DNA of 64,000 nucleotides from Periglandula ipomoeae IasaF13 (GCA_000222875.2 AFRD01000034.1:1-64000), one strand, 5' to 3'. Counted from the stretch's first letter, positions 22,630 through 36,059 are shown. Notes: generated from the sequence alone by a model not told the origin. Translations and numbers: made by a program.

Positions 22630-25079
22630 GGCTTGTGATTAGTCGACAGGGGGTATTATAAAAGTTGAGAACTTGATTGTACCAAAGTCGAAAGCTGCCC
22701 TCACCTTCGCTCGCTGAATTGACCAGCTTTTGAGTGTCGACAAGCATTCACTGCATCCTGTACCGTGCACGCAATGGGTGAAAGAAGGATGTTAGATGTG
22801 CACCTCCACACAGACTATGTTCTCTGTGCGAGATAATGAGATCAGAGCTCTCTTTGTTGTCATCCTGCTTTTGTGGGTGCCAATTCATCAAACGTTTCGA
22901 CCACCCTTTCGATTGTACTCATGCACAAATGCATCTTGCAGACCTCTTTCATGATCAACGAATGAATTGAAGGGCTGTGCAGATCGACCTGCACATCCTT
23001 AGAGGCACAGAGACATAGTGAAGGAAAGCTGTTACGAACACTGAGCTCCTTTCCCTCGCCCATCGTCCCGCCACGACACTTTCCGTTACGTCTCGCCCTT
23101 GAAAGCTTCTGAAGGATGGCACGGAAGATAAGATCAACAACTGTGAAGATGAAAACATACTGGGTCAATTATGGCACAATGACAAGTAGTTTAGCGTGCT
23201 GGTTTCACAAACTCGCGCATAGCTTGAGCTGAGGAAAGCTGTCAGAGGTGGCAACGCCGACATAGAGGGGCGAGATCCAAGCGGCTTGTTGGACACCCCA
23301 TCAGTACTGGATGTTCACCAGGTCACGGCGACCATATCATGCTGGCGCTCGACATCGAATCAGAGTCTGAAAGAGCATCCATCATTTGAGTCCTATAACG
23401 CGACATGCAGGTGCCATGGGTCTGTGATCTGGCTGAATTCATCAATCCTCAACTCAAGGTGTTGTCTGCGACGAATCATCATGGCCGAGGACTCAACGAT
23501 CCTTGGCGCGCCAAGCAATTATGTTGTAGCAACTACCATTCTCCCGCGTTAGGCAAAGGCACCGTACCAAAATCGCCAAGTCCACGATCGTAGTAGCTTG
23601 GCTGAACAAGTTGCCAAGCCGGAACGACGGTATCTGCATAAAGTACGCAGTCAACGAGGTCGCATGCTCAATGAAGCATTACGTGTCGAAATTCTTGGCA
23701 ATCCAGAACTTCCAACCGCCGGCCGTAAAAGACGGCCATCGGGAATAAACCCCTGGGCACGAGGATTGTCAAACCGATTATCGAAATGTGAGGCAGGACG
23801 ACCCCCTTCGCGAAGTCCAAGCACTTGTAGGAGAGAAGTGCGGAGCAGACGCTGCGCGCGTGCTGTGTGAAGCAGGCATGTGCTCTCATCGTATGCCCTT
23901 AGGTTCGGTGATGAGCTACGGCATCGTTCATTGGGACGAACAGCGTCGTGCCTTGTAAAAACCTGGAGCAGGCCCTGCATTTGGCTGATGTTCTGTGTCT
24001 CAGGATGCCCGATTGTGGGGGAAAACTGTCAGCACTGACGGGCGGAGCGTCGATTGTGACACGCGCCCCACGATCTAGAACGAAGCCACGAGGCGCCACA
24101 GGAGTAAATGCTCAACTTTGTCGTACGATGCGAGCTCGGTGGAGTCAACGTTGACATTACATTACCCGTATGACTTGCCTATTACGTGCTCTCCCGGCTA
24201 CAGTCCGATGTTGATTCTGCCTATTGGTAGTATTGACCCTTGTTTTTTTTTCTCTTTGTCTTGGCGTTGCGACGTCATGTTCGTATCCCATATACTCTTG
24301 AGCCAGTTCATAGAAGAACAATTTGGCTAACAAGAGAAGAAATTAAAGGAAGAAAGCAGGACAAATAAACAGGTGTGTCTTCATGATTTTTGATGAGACA
24401 TTGACTCAGATCCATGTATAATCCCTTTTCGGCAAGTCAAGTAAGCTATCAAATCAACCCGCCTACACCACACCACGCGATGTTGGACGCCACACAACCA
24501 AGAGCCTCACCTTGGTGAAACCGCCTAGCGTCCGCAATGGCTGCTTCGTAGGCGATGCACCGCGGACAGCGCCACGTAGAAATAATGGCGTTAACACTAT
24601 AATCATGCTTAATTCAGCCATCTTCTACTGGCTTCAGTTTCGTTTTGCATGTGTATCAAACGGGCTGGTATTTCCAGGAGAAACGCGCCACCTGAGGATG
24701 GATTTGCGCCAGCCGAAGCGGTTTGTTAGTCCTCGCCTTGTTTTACGTGTAAGATATGGAGTTTTGAGTTCAAAAAAACATGAGATCCTGTTTATATGAT
24801 CTAAATTTAGGACATCGTTGATCGCGGGATTCGCATGGCTTGCGATATGGTTGATATGTTAAATAGAGGACGCCTACAGTCTTGGAGGACGAGAATATTG
24901 GATAATTTGATCTCCTTGAAGCCAAGCCTGGTTGACTCGGGAGGTTCAATCTGTTGAGTCTTGTCATTTCTTTTCGTTTTTTCCTTCATTAAGAGCTGGT
25001 TCTCTGGTTTGACTGTTTATCTTATAATTTGTTCTGCATTCATATCACTCTTTTCTTCATTGAATATCTTACTTACAGC
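22630..25079. other. Gene-poor interval
   Basis: 2.4 kb of overlapping short ORFs (longest about 109 codons, 23651-23980 minus) without recognisable domains. It holds the promoters of the FHA-pseudokinase (left) and the carbonic anhydrase (right). Confidence 0.4.
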
Positions 25080-26053
25080 ATGGTTCACATTAATCTTTTG
25101 AGTTTGGCTATAGCCCTTTGCGCAAAGCAGGCATGTGCGTCTTGCGCCTATGGTACAATCCTGCAGCCGAGAGCAGAGAATGGATCCGTCAAGGTCAATA
25201 CCTTTGGCTACTCAGGCGCAATAGTATGTTCTCATCACTCTTCTGTTTCCGTTGCAAATGACTCTTTGCAACTCATATAAGATCATGACGACCTGACCAT
25301 GATAAATCAAGGGCCCGGCCAACTGGAAGAACCTCGACCCTGTCGCCAACGCACTCTGCTCAAGCGGAACGAAGCAATCCCCCATCAACATGGTTCGAGG
25401 AAACCTCACCGTCATCCCAGGCGCCCAGCTTGCCCTCAACATCCCAGATATGCCAGAGGGGACCGAGTTCGAGAACCTCGGGACCACGGTAGAAGTCATC
25501 GCAAAGGGCGGAAACATGACGTTCGGTGGCGTCTCCTATGCTCTCCAGCAGTTCCACTTCCACCTACCGAGTGAGCATCTCAACAACGGCGCCAGCATGG
25601 CTATGAAAGTCCACATGGTCTGGCAAAGCGAGGCCAAACAGGTCGCTGCCACGCAGTCGTCGAACTTGCTCGAGATAGTCCTCAACTCGGTCGACAGCAT
25701 CGCCAAGCCCGGGTCAGTGACCAAGACCCAGCCTCTCGTTATGTCGGAGTTGGTCAACCTAATTTCACAGAGCTCTTTCCAAAAGTAAGTCGGCCGATTC
25801 TCAAAGAAGGCGAAATGCGGGCAGAGCGCTAATGTGAAATAAGTATGAGGGCTCGTTGACAACACCGCCCTGCTCTGAAGGTGTGCGCTGGCTCGTTTCG
25901 GACCAGAAACTGTCCATTAAGATTCAAACATTTTCAAAATGCTTTGGGCCAGGAAAATGTGCTGGCTCTCAACTCAGCCTCAAAGTAGCATGTGAGCGCA
26001 CCATGATCAAAGTCGCTACTCACGTAGAGGAATGTCTGCTTGGAGGGGTCTAA
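25080..26053 (+). pseudogene. Secreted alpha-type carbonic anhydrase with a splice-phase break
   Basis: Exon 1 (25080-25223) encodes a signal peptide (MVHINLLSLAIALCAKQACA) and the mature start. Exon 2 (25312-25784) has the alpha-CA core: KQSPINM, then FHFHLPSEH with two zinc His, and KVHMVWQ with the third. Exon 3 (from 25844) opens YEGSLTTPPCSEGVRW, the conserved TTPPC block. The enzyme interconverts CO2 and bicarbonate outside the cell. At the second intron the only good donor (GTAAGT, 25785) leaves phase 2, while the acceptor at 25843 starts exon 3 in phase 0; the joined message would stop shortly after. One extra G before GTAAGT would restore the phase, so a one-base loss or a base-calling error is likely. 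The C-terminal 45 residues after IQTFS no longer resemble the family end. Confidence 0.75.
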
Positions 26054-28477
26054 GTGGCCATTTACTGCTAATAGCTACCGCATATCGCGATCATCGACGC
26101 GCACCAAATGCTGGAGAATCACCATAGACACAGTCATGGATAGAAATAGACATCATAGACTTGGCTATGCATGGCCTGTTGCGATTTCGACAGTAGCTCA
26201 ACTCCACTGTGAATCATATGAAGACTGTGAATTCAAGGGTTCCGAGAATTGGACGCATTCAAGCGCATTAGTCAAGCCCAAATACCGACCCTGCATAATG
26301 CGTTCCAAGCTCACTGACAAGTTCATCCAACCGGCCAAGACCCAACCACCCCCACACAACCTCCATCTTCAGAACAGCCCCTCGATCCAGCACCAACCTT
26401 TCTCTTTCGCATTTCTTCTCTTGAAACTCGAATTTGAGGTTGTCCCAGAGCCCGAGCCCTGCCGTAGAAGCAATGGCTAAGGAGGACACTCATAATGGCA
26501 CATGATGATGCGCAGGCTCCACCGGATATGCGCATTGGAACCAGGAAAAGGCTTCTGAGCAAAAAGGCGTCATGCAATTATCGTCTTCATCCAAACAGCT
26601 GGCGAAAAATGTATCTATGCCGACAAAGGGGGCAGACCTTCCTGTACGCCTTGGCTGTCTTGGCTCGAGCCATCAGCGCCGTCGCCGTCCAAGTCGTCGA
26701 CATCCAAGTCCTCATCATCGCACAGCTGAGTCACCTGACTCACACTCCCGCCACTTGACTTAGCAGTAGGAACGTAGATCGAGTGGGCTGCAGGAACATG
26801 CTGTCGCACTATCGAGGCGATAGACAAGCAGACGCGATGATGCATCAATGGACGAGTCGAGCGCGTCTGGGATGACGAGTGGGGAAGGCGGTGTCCGGGT
26901 GCACAACCGGGCTGGTGCGTGATGGAGATGATATGATGGATCTGCAGACCTGCTCTACTGTAAGAAGTTTATCGAACGATCTGCCAGAATCTGATCAATG
27001 GCATTGAGGGCACTTCAAACCCAAATCATCGCTTTCAAGCCAAAGAATTATAAGCCCAGGATTTCTCATCAATAGACTGTGACTGCTAGCCTTCACCTAC
27101 CTCGCCTCGGGTCTATCAGCTTCCCATTCGACTCGACGATTCGAGTGGTGTTCACACAACTCAATTCGACTCATGCATTTTGCGCCATGGGCGAAAAACG
27201 ATTCGCAATATGGCTTCTTCGCAGACTGCCGCTGATCTACGTAACGATTGACGCAATACACGAGCGTCTCCACGTGTGGGCAACGGAACGTCAACCGTCT
27301 GGTTGAGGGAACAGAATCTCGGCCGATGCAACAATGCAACGATGCCACTTTTACAGTACGATGGTTGTATGCATGGGTAGCTTCTCGTATTTTACATTTA
27401 GAGGCCGTTGGCATCTACGGGATCATCCCAAAAGCGCCGTGCGCAGTCCCGTCGCGACATCATTTCGGTCCATTTTAAGAAACTCAAGTTGTTGTGGTAT
27501 TTAGCATAGTTGCAGTGGCGAGGCAGAGCTAGGCCAGTTTGGATCCGGGGTCTTGGCGGGGGCTTTTCGGGGGTCTCGGGTCTTTCTGACTGCTGCTCAT
27601 ACCAGTTGGCCAGCCAGCTACAATAAATGCTCCAAGCTGAAATTCTAGTTGAGGTCTGGTAGGTATCTGACTGAGGCAATGGCCTCGGCAGTGCTCGGTT
27701 GACCCTGTATTGTACTGACCCTCTCAGTGCCACTGGACGCGGCCCCGCCATCCACCACAGCCTCTGCCGGACTTATGTAGCCTAAACTGGCACTAGCGTG
27801 GGACGCGGCAGGCAAACTGCGTGCCGATCTTTTACCCGCACCAGTGGAAACCAAGATTCAAGTTGCGCTGGAGCTGCACTGGAGCCGCTAACCCGCTGGA
27901 GCAACATCAGGCCGCCGGGCCCAAACACACGAGACCCTGAGCCCCCAGCCAGCTCCAGCACATTGGAGCAGTGGGAGCCGTTTAGCACAGCTTGTGCTGC
28001 TTTTGTTAGGCTGGCTAGCTGGCTCCTGGGCTTCAGTGGTATGACCGACCACTGGCGGCACTGGCCCCGGGACTCTGGCCGGCGGAGCATCCCTCACTCA
28101 GTGTCGACGTCGTGCCGTTGCCGCTTAAAAACCACCAGGCCAAACCAGACTGTAAAGCGACCTCGTATTTAGCGATCCACCCGGTGGCGCGCCTCTCCCT
28201 TGGCTGGACGTCACTATTCCCGGCAGCGCAAATGACGTAGCTTCGTCTAATATCGTCAACTCCATTTTCATCTCCATCACCATTGTCTTCAAACTCTTGG
28301 CTTCCGGAGCTGGCTCCTTTTTCGAAACACATAAAAGGCACCATCTGCCCCTCGATCAACAACTTTTCGAATCTCATCATCAACCATCTAATCATCTCAA
28401 CCTCCAATCTCATCAGATCTAAACACTCGCCATCTCAAATCATACTCTACTACATTCTCATCAACCAAGTTGCAAAA
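26054..28477. other. Intergenic region
   Basis: 2.4 kb without a supported gene. The last 200 nt before 28478 are pyrimidine-rich (CATCTCAACCTCC-like), as in many fungal 5' leaders, with a possible TATA-like CATAAAAGG at about 28330. Confidence 0.4.
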
Positions 28478-28991
28478 ATGAAATTCACCATCGCTCTCGC
28501 CTCCACCCTCGCTGCCGTCGCCAGCGCAGCTCCCGCCCCTGCCACCAGCACCGGCGCCCCTGACCCCAACACCTACGAGAACATCGACATCAAGGACTTC
28601 TTCGTCCGCAAATATGTCACCGGCGACAACACCAGAATCGACGCCGCCGGCTTCAAGCTGACGGGCAAGGACGCAAAGGACCTCGACTGCGTCGTCCAGA
28701 GCCCAGCCTACCCCGAGCCTACTGAAGTCACCACCTGCGGCGACTCAAAGTACCGCTTCTCTCTGCACCCCAGCTCTGGCTCCCAGGGCTCGAGTTCAGT
28801 CTTCGCATCTACCATGAGCTCGGTACTGCGTAAGTAATTTCCTATCTGCACATTGAGTATCTTCCTCTTGTACTGACATCACGTTTTCCCATAGTGTCGG
28901 ATTCTGGGGTCAAGGAGATGTTCCCACCTACTGCGAGCGCATCATTGTGCAAGACGAGTTCATATACTGTATGATAGATAGATTTGCATAG
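28478..28991 (+). pseudogene. Alt a 1-like small secreted protein, frameshifted in exon 1
   Basis: The ATG at 28478 begins a clear signal peptide (MKFTIALASTLAAVASAAPA). The mature part has IDIKDFFVRKY, FKLTGKDAKDLDC and TTCGDSKYRFSL, matching the AA1-like (Alt a 1) family of secreted fungal beta-barrel proteins. Intron 28830-28894 (GTAAGT...TAG). The exon 2 frame GFWGQGDVPTYC and the end of exon 1 read in another frame (SLRIYHELGTA) are both strongly family-like and mutually in phase, but lie one base out of register with the signal-peptide frame. The shift maps to about 28765-28785, near GGCTCCCAGGG. As read, the product is truncated after FSLHPSSG plus unrelated residues. The four Cys of the family are all present across the two frames. 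Function in the family: cell-wall or host-interaction protein, allergen in Alternaria. Confidence 0.8.
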
Positions 28992-29506
28992 TCATTCCTT
29001 TGAAATTTTAATTAGACATAATTCGCCACATATTTAACATTCGCTCAACTTGATGTCGCAGTGACGAGTCTGAAAATTGTACTACAGGGTAGTGATTGGT
29101 CTGGATTCTTACTTTCACTTGACAATGGGCGAAGCCTCCATGGAACTACATTGAAAGCAATAGCATAGTATTCTGGCCGATTTTTTACTTTTCCTTCGCC
29201 AAGTCTTGAGCTGTTCCAAGGGTTTACAGCCATCGACATTGGCTGGCTGGCATGTGCTTGACGGTTTGCCGCCATCGCTCGCGTCAACTGCGCAATTCTT
29301 CCACCATGAATACATCAATAGAAATGTCGAAATTAAAATCCACGCGCCGAATCAGGGTCACGCTACAAGGTCATGATATTTCCGAACAAAGACCGTACGT
29401 CCTATAGAGTTGATCTACTACAAATGCACACATGCATCAAACAACAACCTGTCCAATCTATCTGCGCGTCAAGAAACGACCCATTCATAAACGATAAAGA
29501 ATGCCG
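28992..29506. other. Intergenic region between convergent genes
   Basis: 515 nt between the Alt a 1-like gene and the end of the tyrosinase gene; no gene seen. Confidence 0.4.
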
Positions 29507-31012
29507 TCACTGATAAATGTAGCAGAAGGGTCCATTGACAGTAGACATCGAGTCACCCACTCGAACTTTGCCACCTGCATAAGTCATGTCCATCACTGTG
29601 TCAACCGTGACATCAGGGCTAGGAGGAATTGCCATCAATCGCATCGTCAGTAGACTGCTCAAATGAGGGTTTAATATTTATGGCTTCATTGATAACTTAC
29701 GGTTCGAATACGTCGCCGTCCCATTCAGCCCGTTCTTTCTGCTCGTCCAATCCTGCCCCTGCCAAAGCGACCAAAGCCTATCAATCTGGCCATGGAGAAA
29801 GTAAAAAGCCGGATCAGAGGGGGAGATAAAGAAGTCAAAGTCATCACCCCCAACAGACGCGTGCATGAAGGCATGGATACCCTCTGTGCCACTTTCAAGA
29901 AGAGGACGAAACTGATGGATGTTTGCAGTCTGGAGCAGGTTCAGCACTCTGTCCCAGTTCAGATACTGCTGTGACAACGAAGGCGTAAAGCTGCGCTTCA
30001 GACATCGTGGGTTATACTGCACTCCGAAGGTGTCTCCTGGCGTCGGGGGCCTCCCTGGGGTGACAGGACCTAGAGATACGTTGAACGGTACAAGAGGCCC
30101 TGTGGTGACGCACCCACCTCCCGTGCCCACAGAAAGGGTGAATGTCACCTCCTGGGGTAGTCCTGGGATATTTACGATTCTTGGCTGCTCGTTGATATTT
30201 TGACCATTGCCGCCAAGACTGCTGGGAGATCCGTCGAAGAGAGGGGAAGACGACGGGTCTTGGGCCCATCGCGAAAAGTCCCTGAGTGAGTTGCGTCAGT
30301 GTGAACAAGGGACATTTGTGAATAAAGAGTAGACAAGGCAATGGAATCAACCACATTCAATATGAATGTCACATTTGGTCTAATTCTCTACGAAATGAAG
30401 TACTCACCAGTAAGGTTGGTATCCCTTGTAACCGCATTCTTCTCGTAGAGCCTTCTTATAGCTCCAAACGAAATATCTATGCCAAGGTAGAAGAAGGCCC
30501 TGGACTCATGATATCAGTTATCAGCAGAAGTCCCTGAGAGGGGTCTTACTGGAGTAATCACTCAGCACATACCGACGAATGGATGTTCAGAGACGCATTG
30601 ATATGAGAATACGTGAAGTCATCCATGCGATTCCGATTTCCGGGTGATCGCTTTGGGTCCCCTCGTGGTGGTTTTGCGTGCAGACATTTCACGGCGCGAA
30701 TGTATTCGAGCCGCTCGTCTTTCGAAAGTGCATCCCTAGATGAGATTCAGTATTCCAAACGTAGTCCCAAGACTGAAATGATACAGAGCTTGCGTGGAAC
30801 ATACCAAGATCGTCGAATTGAAACGTTGCCAGGCTTGCATGGGCCCGTATTTGCAACTAGAACCCATTCATGGCATCTTTATACTTGGTCTTCATGTTTT
30901 TGAAGGCAGTTGGTGGCTCAACACCAGCTCGCTTGACGAGGCCATCATATTCCAGTGCCAGAGGCGAGCTTGACACCAAAGGAAGTAGGAAAATCGCCCA
31001 CTTATACAGCAT
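29507..31012 (-). CDS. Tyrosinase (type-3 copper oxidase), secreted; probable one-base frame loss near the N-terminus
   Basis: Five exons on the minus strand: 31012-30805, 30735-30573, 30499-30408, 30281 to about 29712 or 29701, and 29654-29507. A signal peptide (MLYKWAIFLLPLVSSS) is followed by a Kex2-like VKR site. Copper A ligands: the His of YSHINASLNIHSS and of LLLPWHRYFVW. Copper B ligands: GIHAFMHASVGGD and FYFLHGQIDRLW. The end GPFCYIY is typical of short fungal tyrosinases. These enzymes oxidise phenols to quinones. In exon 1 the frame from the start ends at a TAG after DAMNGF, while VLVANTGPCKPGNVSIRRSW continues one base out; one additional G in the GGG run would join them. The last junction also needs either a weak GTATTC donor or a further base. 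The core domain is unambiguous. Confidence 0.85.
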
Positions 31013-31132
31013 GACGGGTTTCAAGGACGAGAAAATTATGAAGGCTATTCGATTCACTGGTATGGTTCTGAATTGAATATTGTAGCTTGGTGATAGAGAG
31101 CCAATGGTTCTGGATAGCTTGATAACACGACT

Positions 31133-31142
31133 CTTTTATATA
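31133..31142 (-). promoter_or_regulatory. TATA box of the tyrosinase gene
   Basis: TATATAAAAG read on the minus strand, about 120 nt upstream of the ATG at 31012. Confidence 0.5.
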
Positions 31143-33596
31143 TTTTTCTCCCAACGTATTGAATCCGGTATGTAACTGGTGATGCCATGATTTACTATCC
31201 CTTATTACTAATCGGCCATTCAAGCACAAAGCAATGACGGTTGCGGTTCAAAATGGTTGCATCGCGGCTGTAAATCTATTTAGTGCACACAAAAACACGG
31301 GTCGGCAAATTGAAAAATCCATGGCCCCCATTGTAACGATCCGTCTTGGCTAAACTTAATCTTCACATAGTTAAATAGTCTCGTGGATACTGCTTCGGCC
31401 GCGAAGTATTTCGTCACGCGCCGGCGTTTTCCCTAACCCTGCTTCGATGCACCCGTTCGGTCCATGGCCGCATAATCCATGCCAGGACACACGGCCGACC
31501 CGTCAGCTCTAATTGCGTATGGAGCCAATCGGAAGCCTACGATGGATTGTGGGTGAGAAATGTGGGATGTAAAATTGAACGGATGTGGCGGACGTGACCC
31601 GGGCCGCGACGCCACCGCCTTTGCAAACAAGGCGGTTCGCGAGCAAATAGGTTTGTAGACCCTTGCATCATATTACCTTGGCACGAGAAATAAGAACGGC
31701 CGGTAATCTCCGGGCTGAGGACTAGACTATGGAAGAGCGAATGAACAGGTGCGGCACCGGGGCCGGATCGCTCGGACGTTATAGGGCTCGGGGTCATGTC
31801 ACGGTGTGCATTCGATAGTCTGTATTGATTAGGCTGCAGGATCTCGGTGTGAGTGGGAAATGGATATTGACGGGCCGTATTGGAGGAAAAAAGCCTGGAA
31901 AGACTGCGCCTTTTCTTAAAGAGTCAGCTGAGAACATGCATCACCTGCATTGATCCGATTTTGTTTGCAGTACAGACAATCTGATTAAGACACAACGTGA
32001 ATGCTAGGGGAGACGGACAACAGACGCCCGCCCGAGGTTCCGGTTCTGTTTTCAACAACCACAACTGCCGTTGGCCGATGACCAATCATCTGTCCCGCAA
32101 AGTCTCACTGTACTTGCGCTATAATTAAACAACGTTGATCTTCCAGAAACCGAATATCTTAGGCCTCATTTGCCGTAAACAGAAACAAGCACGCTACATG
32201 GAGCTAATCCTAAGACATTATCCAACGTCGTATTGGCACATGATCACCCGCAAGATAGCTTTCGAGCAAAACACTTAGCAACGATAACTCCTTCACCGTA
32301 CTTCTTCCAGCATTCCGCTGCACGTGGATGCATGTGCGAGTCGCTGCGATTTTGAGAGTCTATTGATTCAATGAAATTATCTCCATGCACTCTACTGAGT
32401 CCTCCGCCCAATCACTTTTACTAACATTCGTTGCACTTAACGCTTGTTTATTTTTCATGTCGGCATAAGTTCCTGTCCTTGAATGATTTCACTTAGACTT
32501 TGATCTGTCAGGATTCCGCTCTCGGGGCACTGCTGAAGCGCAAATTTCTAGTTCGGAACTGCTGGACTGCTGAACTGTATAGTAACCCTAGCCCTAGCCT
32601 TTGATAGCTAGTTCAAAAGCGACATGCGGCATCAATCAAGCTACTAGAAAGAGTGTCTACCAGGGGTTTTCACTGGTATTTGAGTGCAATACTGCCAATC
32701 TATTCCTTGCCCTCTGAATAAAGAAATTCTCCGTCTTACGAGCACCTTGGCGCAAAATACTTGGCAAAGAGGCACACAGTGTCACTTCCGTCAGTGCTCG
32801 GAATAGACCAGCGGAACGCTCTGAAAGGTGATAATTGATTGTGTAAACGCCAGCTATTACTTCAGCATTCAGAAGTGTTCGATACAGCCACTTGAATTCA
32901 CAAGTCCAATGTGACATGTGTATCTCCCAGGTGCTCGTGAAATTCTAAAGGTGTCCGCTGCGAACTCAACTCGAATGAAATTTCTCCCATCTGCCTCAAA
33001 TACTAATTATCTCTGCCACGGTACATTTCCCTAGCCGTATGCAACGCCTTTTATTACGTAGTGGGTTTTCGGAAGCCAAACGAGGACAGCCCTCTTGAAG
33101 AAACAGCTATCCGCGCGCGCGTCGGATGGTGAACCGCCGCAGACTTTGTTGTACTAGTGTAGTTGTGTTCCAGTCGGATTGCCTCCGCCTTCGTGGACGA
33201 TAGACAATCGCCGGTAAGTGGGAGAATTCAGCGGAAATTATGGCTGTAGTAAGTAGGATCATGATCGGAATACTTGGAAATTGCGGGGACGATGCTAGTT
33301 GCCGCAAGTTAGCTCTTGGCTTCTGTTGTAAGCAATGTTGGCAGCTAATGTAAAACTGGAAGCTTCCCCTCCCTTGCGAATCGCGCCAAGCCTCGAAGTC
33401 AGCAAGAAAGACAAAACCAAGACAGCTGCTCTCGCAAACAACCCGGGGTTCGCATTCAGTTACTGCAATTTGAGTGTGACATCTTCCCTCTCAAACACCT
33501 TTTTAATCTCTCTTTTCGCCACACCTTGGTTTTCTCTCGCACAGTCGGCGTTTATTACAATCTTGACTCTTGAGCAATTTCCGAAGGCATCTGGCA
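31143..33596. other. Gene-poor interval
   Basis: 2.5 kb between the tyrosinase promoter and the next F-box gene. No coding frame is convincing. A telomere-like AACCCTAGCCCTAGCC occurs at about 32583-32598, too short to be meaningful. Confidence 0.4.
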
Positions 33597-34682
33597 ATGT
33601 CATTATCGCCTAGCATCGACGCCCTTTCACCGGAACTCTTGACCAAGATTCTGCAACAATTGTACCCGGTCGGGAGCGCAAGACCTGCTAGCCTCGTGAG
33701 CTGTCTGCTTGTCTGCCAGCGATGGCGAAATATTGCACTTCCCATCTTGTACCGCGACGTGACACTAGGGAGCAATCAGCTGCCTCGTTTCCTGACAGCG
33801 TTTGATGCGAAAAACGCGGGCGGGTGAGGGGCGATACAATCTCTTACTATCCGTCTTACATGGCCCAACACGAAGGTAATTGACAATGACACCAATGGAC
33901 TTTCGCCAGCCATGCTACCTGATTCCTGGCTTCGTGGCTTAGCATGCGATGTTCTGGCTCACCTGGGTCCTCGGCTTCTCAGCTGCTCCCTCTCAACAAC
34001 GTGCCCTACCTCTTGGCGCTCTATAGCGGCTTTCTTAAGAGCATTGCCTACTAGCTGTGTCAATCTGGAGCTCGATGCTGGTAATCTTGACACGGATGAC
34101 TTGAGCAGTCAAAGAGGTCACGACGAGGCAGACATCGTTTCTAAGGGAGCGGTGCATTTATGTGACGAGCTACGCGCTGAGCTACCTCGGCTGAATCGAG
34201 CCCGTATCAGGCTGCGAATAATATGCAGTGCCATTGTGTGTACATACCAGGGCGATCACGATTTGCAGGCCGTCTCGCTCCCCTCTATGCGGTTTCTCCT
34301 ATTTAACTGCATCGACAGATCGGGGGTAAGTAAATGCTGCCAACAACAGCCCTCTGCCCTACATAGCTTGGAAGCAGCATCTTGGCATTCGGTTATTCGT
34401 GGGCTTCAGTGCGTTGCAAATACGAACAAAGATGTGATTGCCAAATTGGTGGTCATGGGCTGCGTAAGAGGCAGCGAAGACGATCGGCGCTACCACAAAA
34501 CACTGCTGCGTTGCGAAGTAGGCAACAAGGTTTCGGCCTTGGCATTTCCTGTCTCAAACCTGCCGCGAATCGACAACCTCATCAACGAGAGCCCGGACAT
34601 CTATTACGTTCGAACACATCGAGGCGGTTTTGTTGCGGGCGGATCTTCGCTCTTAGAGGAAGTAGCCGAGGGTCAGCCTTAG
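33597..34682 (+). pseudogene. F-box protein interrupted by in-frame TGA
   Basis: From the ATG at 33597 the frame encodes IDALSPELLTKILQQLYP, LVSCLLVCQRWRNIALPILY and RDVTLGSNQLPRFL, a standard F-box followed by the usual 'first strand'. A TGA at 33825-33827 interrupts the frame, which then continues for 285 codons to 34682 with family-like features, immediately resuming as GAIQSLTIRLTWP (the segment that normally follows the F-box in this class). The remaining part is rich in Leu and polar helices. A possible short intron at 34326-34366 (41 nt) is too small to be trusted and the frame is open without it. The lesion could be Arg CGA or Trp TGG changed to TGA. The product as read would be only the F-box, 76 residues. 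Confidence 0.7.
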
Positions 34683-35173
34683 AAGACGCTAGCAACAGGG
34701 ACCAGGTTACCTGCTGCTGATGCTGCAGCCTCTCCGACGCCAGAGAGGGGGGATCTTGTGTCAACGGAGGCAGAGTGGAGGCAGAAGTACCCAAGAAAGT
34801 CATGTCCATTGTGGGCAAACGAGAAAAAGACGGGCATGAGGTTGTTGGAGTTCGAGGAGAGGCAAAACATTGATCTGAGGGGCTTGATGGAGGAGACACC
34901 TGCTGGGTGGCATAGGCCAGTTGAGTTTGAGGGTGTTTTTAGTGCGGAACGAGGGGTCGGAAGGTGTTTGAAATGCATAGCAGATTCTAACGAATTATGC
35001 CGAGGCATCGGAACTCTTGTGGCTGCTGAGCAGTAACTTCACGTCGCGATATGGATCTGAATCATGGAACAGTGCTCCTGTTTAGTACATGGGCGTACCG
35101 TCATCAACAGCAGTTCAGAACCAAGATCATTCGATAAGATGTTTAATATTCAAGAAGAAGAAAAGTAAGTGTA
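34683..35173. other. Intergenic region between convergent genes
   Basis: 490 nt with no supported gene. Confidence 0.35.
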
Positions 35174-36059
35174 TCAATCTCCGTGTGGGTAGATCTCCTC
35201 CTTCCATGACAAATAATGATAAGTTGAATATACTGTAATACTTGCGGCAAGATCAGCCCCCAAACCAAAGGCAGATGAGTTGTCTGATTTCAAAGCCGAA
35301 TGAACAATCACAATGACGGTAATAGAAACGAGAACTGCGAACAGGGAGAGCAGGAGAACAGCCCATTTCAATCTCCCGTTGATCCGAATGCCCCATCCAA
35401 TAACGTGTTGTCCCTCAGCTCCTGCCCTTCGGACCAACTGTTCGCGAAGCTTCTTGGGAAACATCATCATCCAGAACTTGTCAGTGTGCGTGCCGGGCTT
35501 CAGCAGATGTGCTAATGGGATGTTGGCCAGCTCAACATCTTCCATTGGCACTGGCTCGTAAATGTACTTCCCAGCACTTACTTCGGCTTCTGGGGGAAAT
35601 TGCTTGGTTTTAAACCAACTAGGACAACAATGCATTCCGACAGGAATCAGCTGGAACTGTATACAATTAGTCTTAGACTCTACCTCAGACCCGTATAAAA
35701 ATAGAAATCAAATGGATAAACAATATATAAGTATACGCAGAATATATATCTACACGCACAATAGTTTGAGCGTCCGGCCTCCGTGGACCGATGGAGCCTG
35801 CTTGGTTATTGTCGATTTGTAGTTGCGGCTGGTCGGTGTTGCCGGAGGCCGTAAACTGTATTGGACGTGCGTTAGCATTAAATGTGCTCGCTCGAGGGTT
35901 CAAGTGTGCTTGCGGTGGCGGAGCCGGATTTGCGTCACGCGTGGATGTGCCCGGGGTCTGTGATCCGGCGGCCACACTCCTGAGGAGTCTTTGCCGAAAC
36001 CTCTCAATACCGCCTGCTGACAGCTTTCTAACATCAAGGTACGAGTGCTCTCCCCAACT
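35174..36059 (-). CDS. Conserved fungal membrane protein of unknown function (5' exon unresolved)
   Basis: Two minus-strand exons fit in phase 0: 36059-35760 and 35656-35174 (GTGCGT donor, TATACAG acceptor). The first reads SWGEHSYLDVRKLSAGGIERF then a Pro/Gln-rich stretch. The second opens FQLIPVGM and has HLLKPGTHTDKFWMMMFPKK, VIGWGIRINGRLKWAVLL followed by a membrane segment, then SSAFGLGADLAA and a second hydrophobic stretch ending in YLSWKEE. This tail is a recurrent ascomycete family; I know of no assigned activity. The acceptor at 36060 (TTTTTCCAG) shows at least one more 5' exon, which I could not place. An internal ATG at 35635 exists, but the upstream match argues against it as the start. 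Confidence 0.65.

Noticed and set aside
22630..25079. Possible transposon in the gene-poor interval
   Set aside because: No transposase, reverse transcriptase, or terminal repeats could be recognised by eye.
32583..32598. Telomere-like AACCCTAGCCCTAGCC
   Set aside because: Only two imperfect units; not evidence of a telomere or an interstitial telomeric array.
34326..34366. Short intron in the F-box pseudogene
   Set aside because: 41 nt is below the usual size of fungal introns and the frame is open without it.
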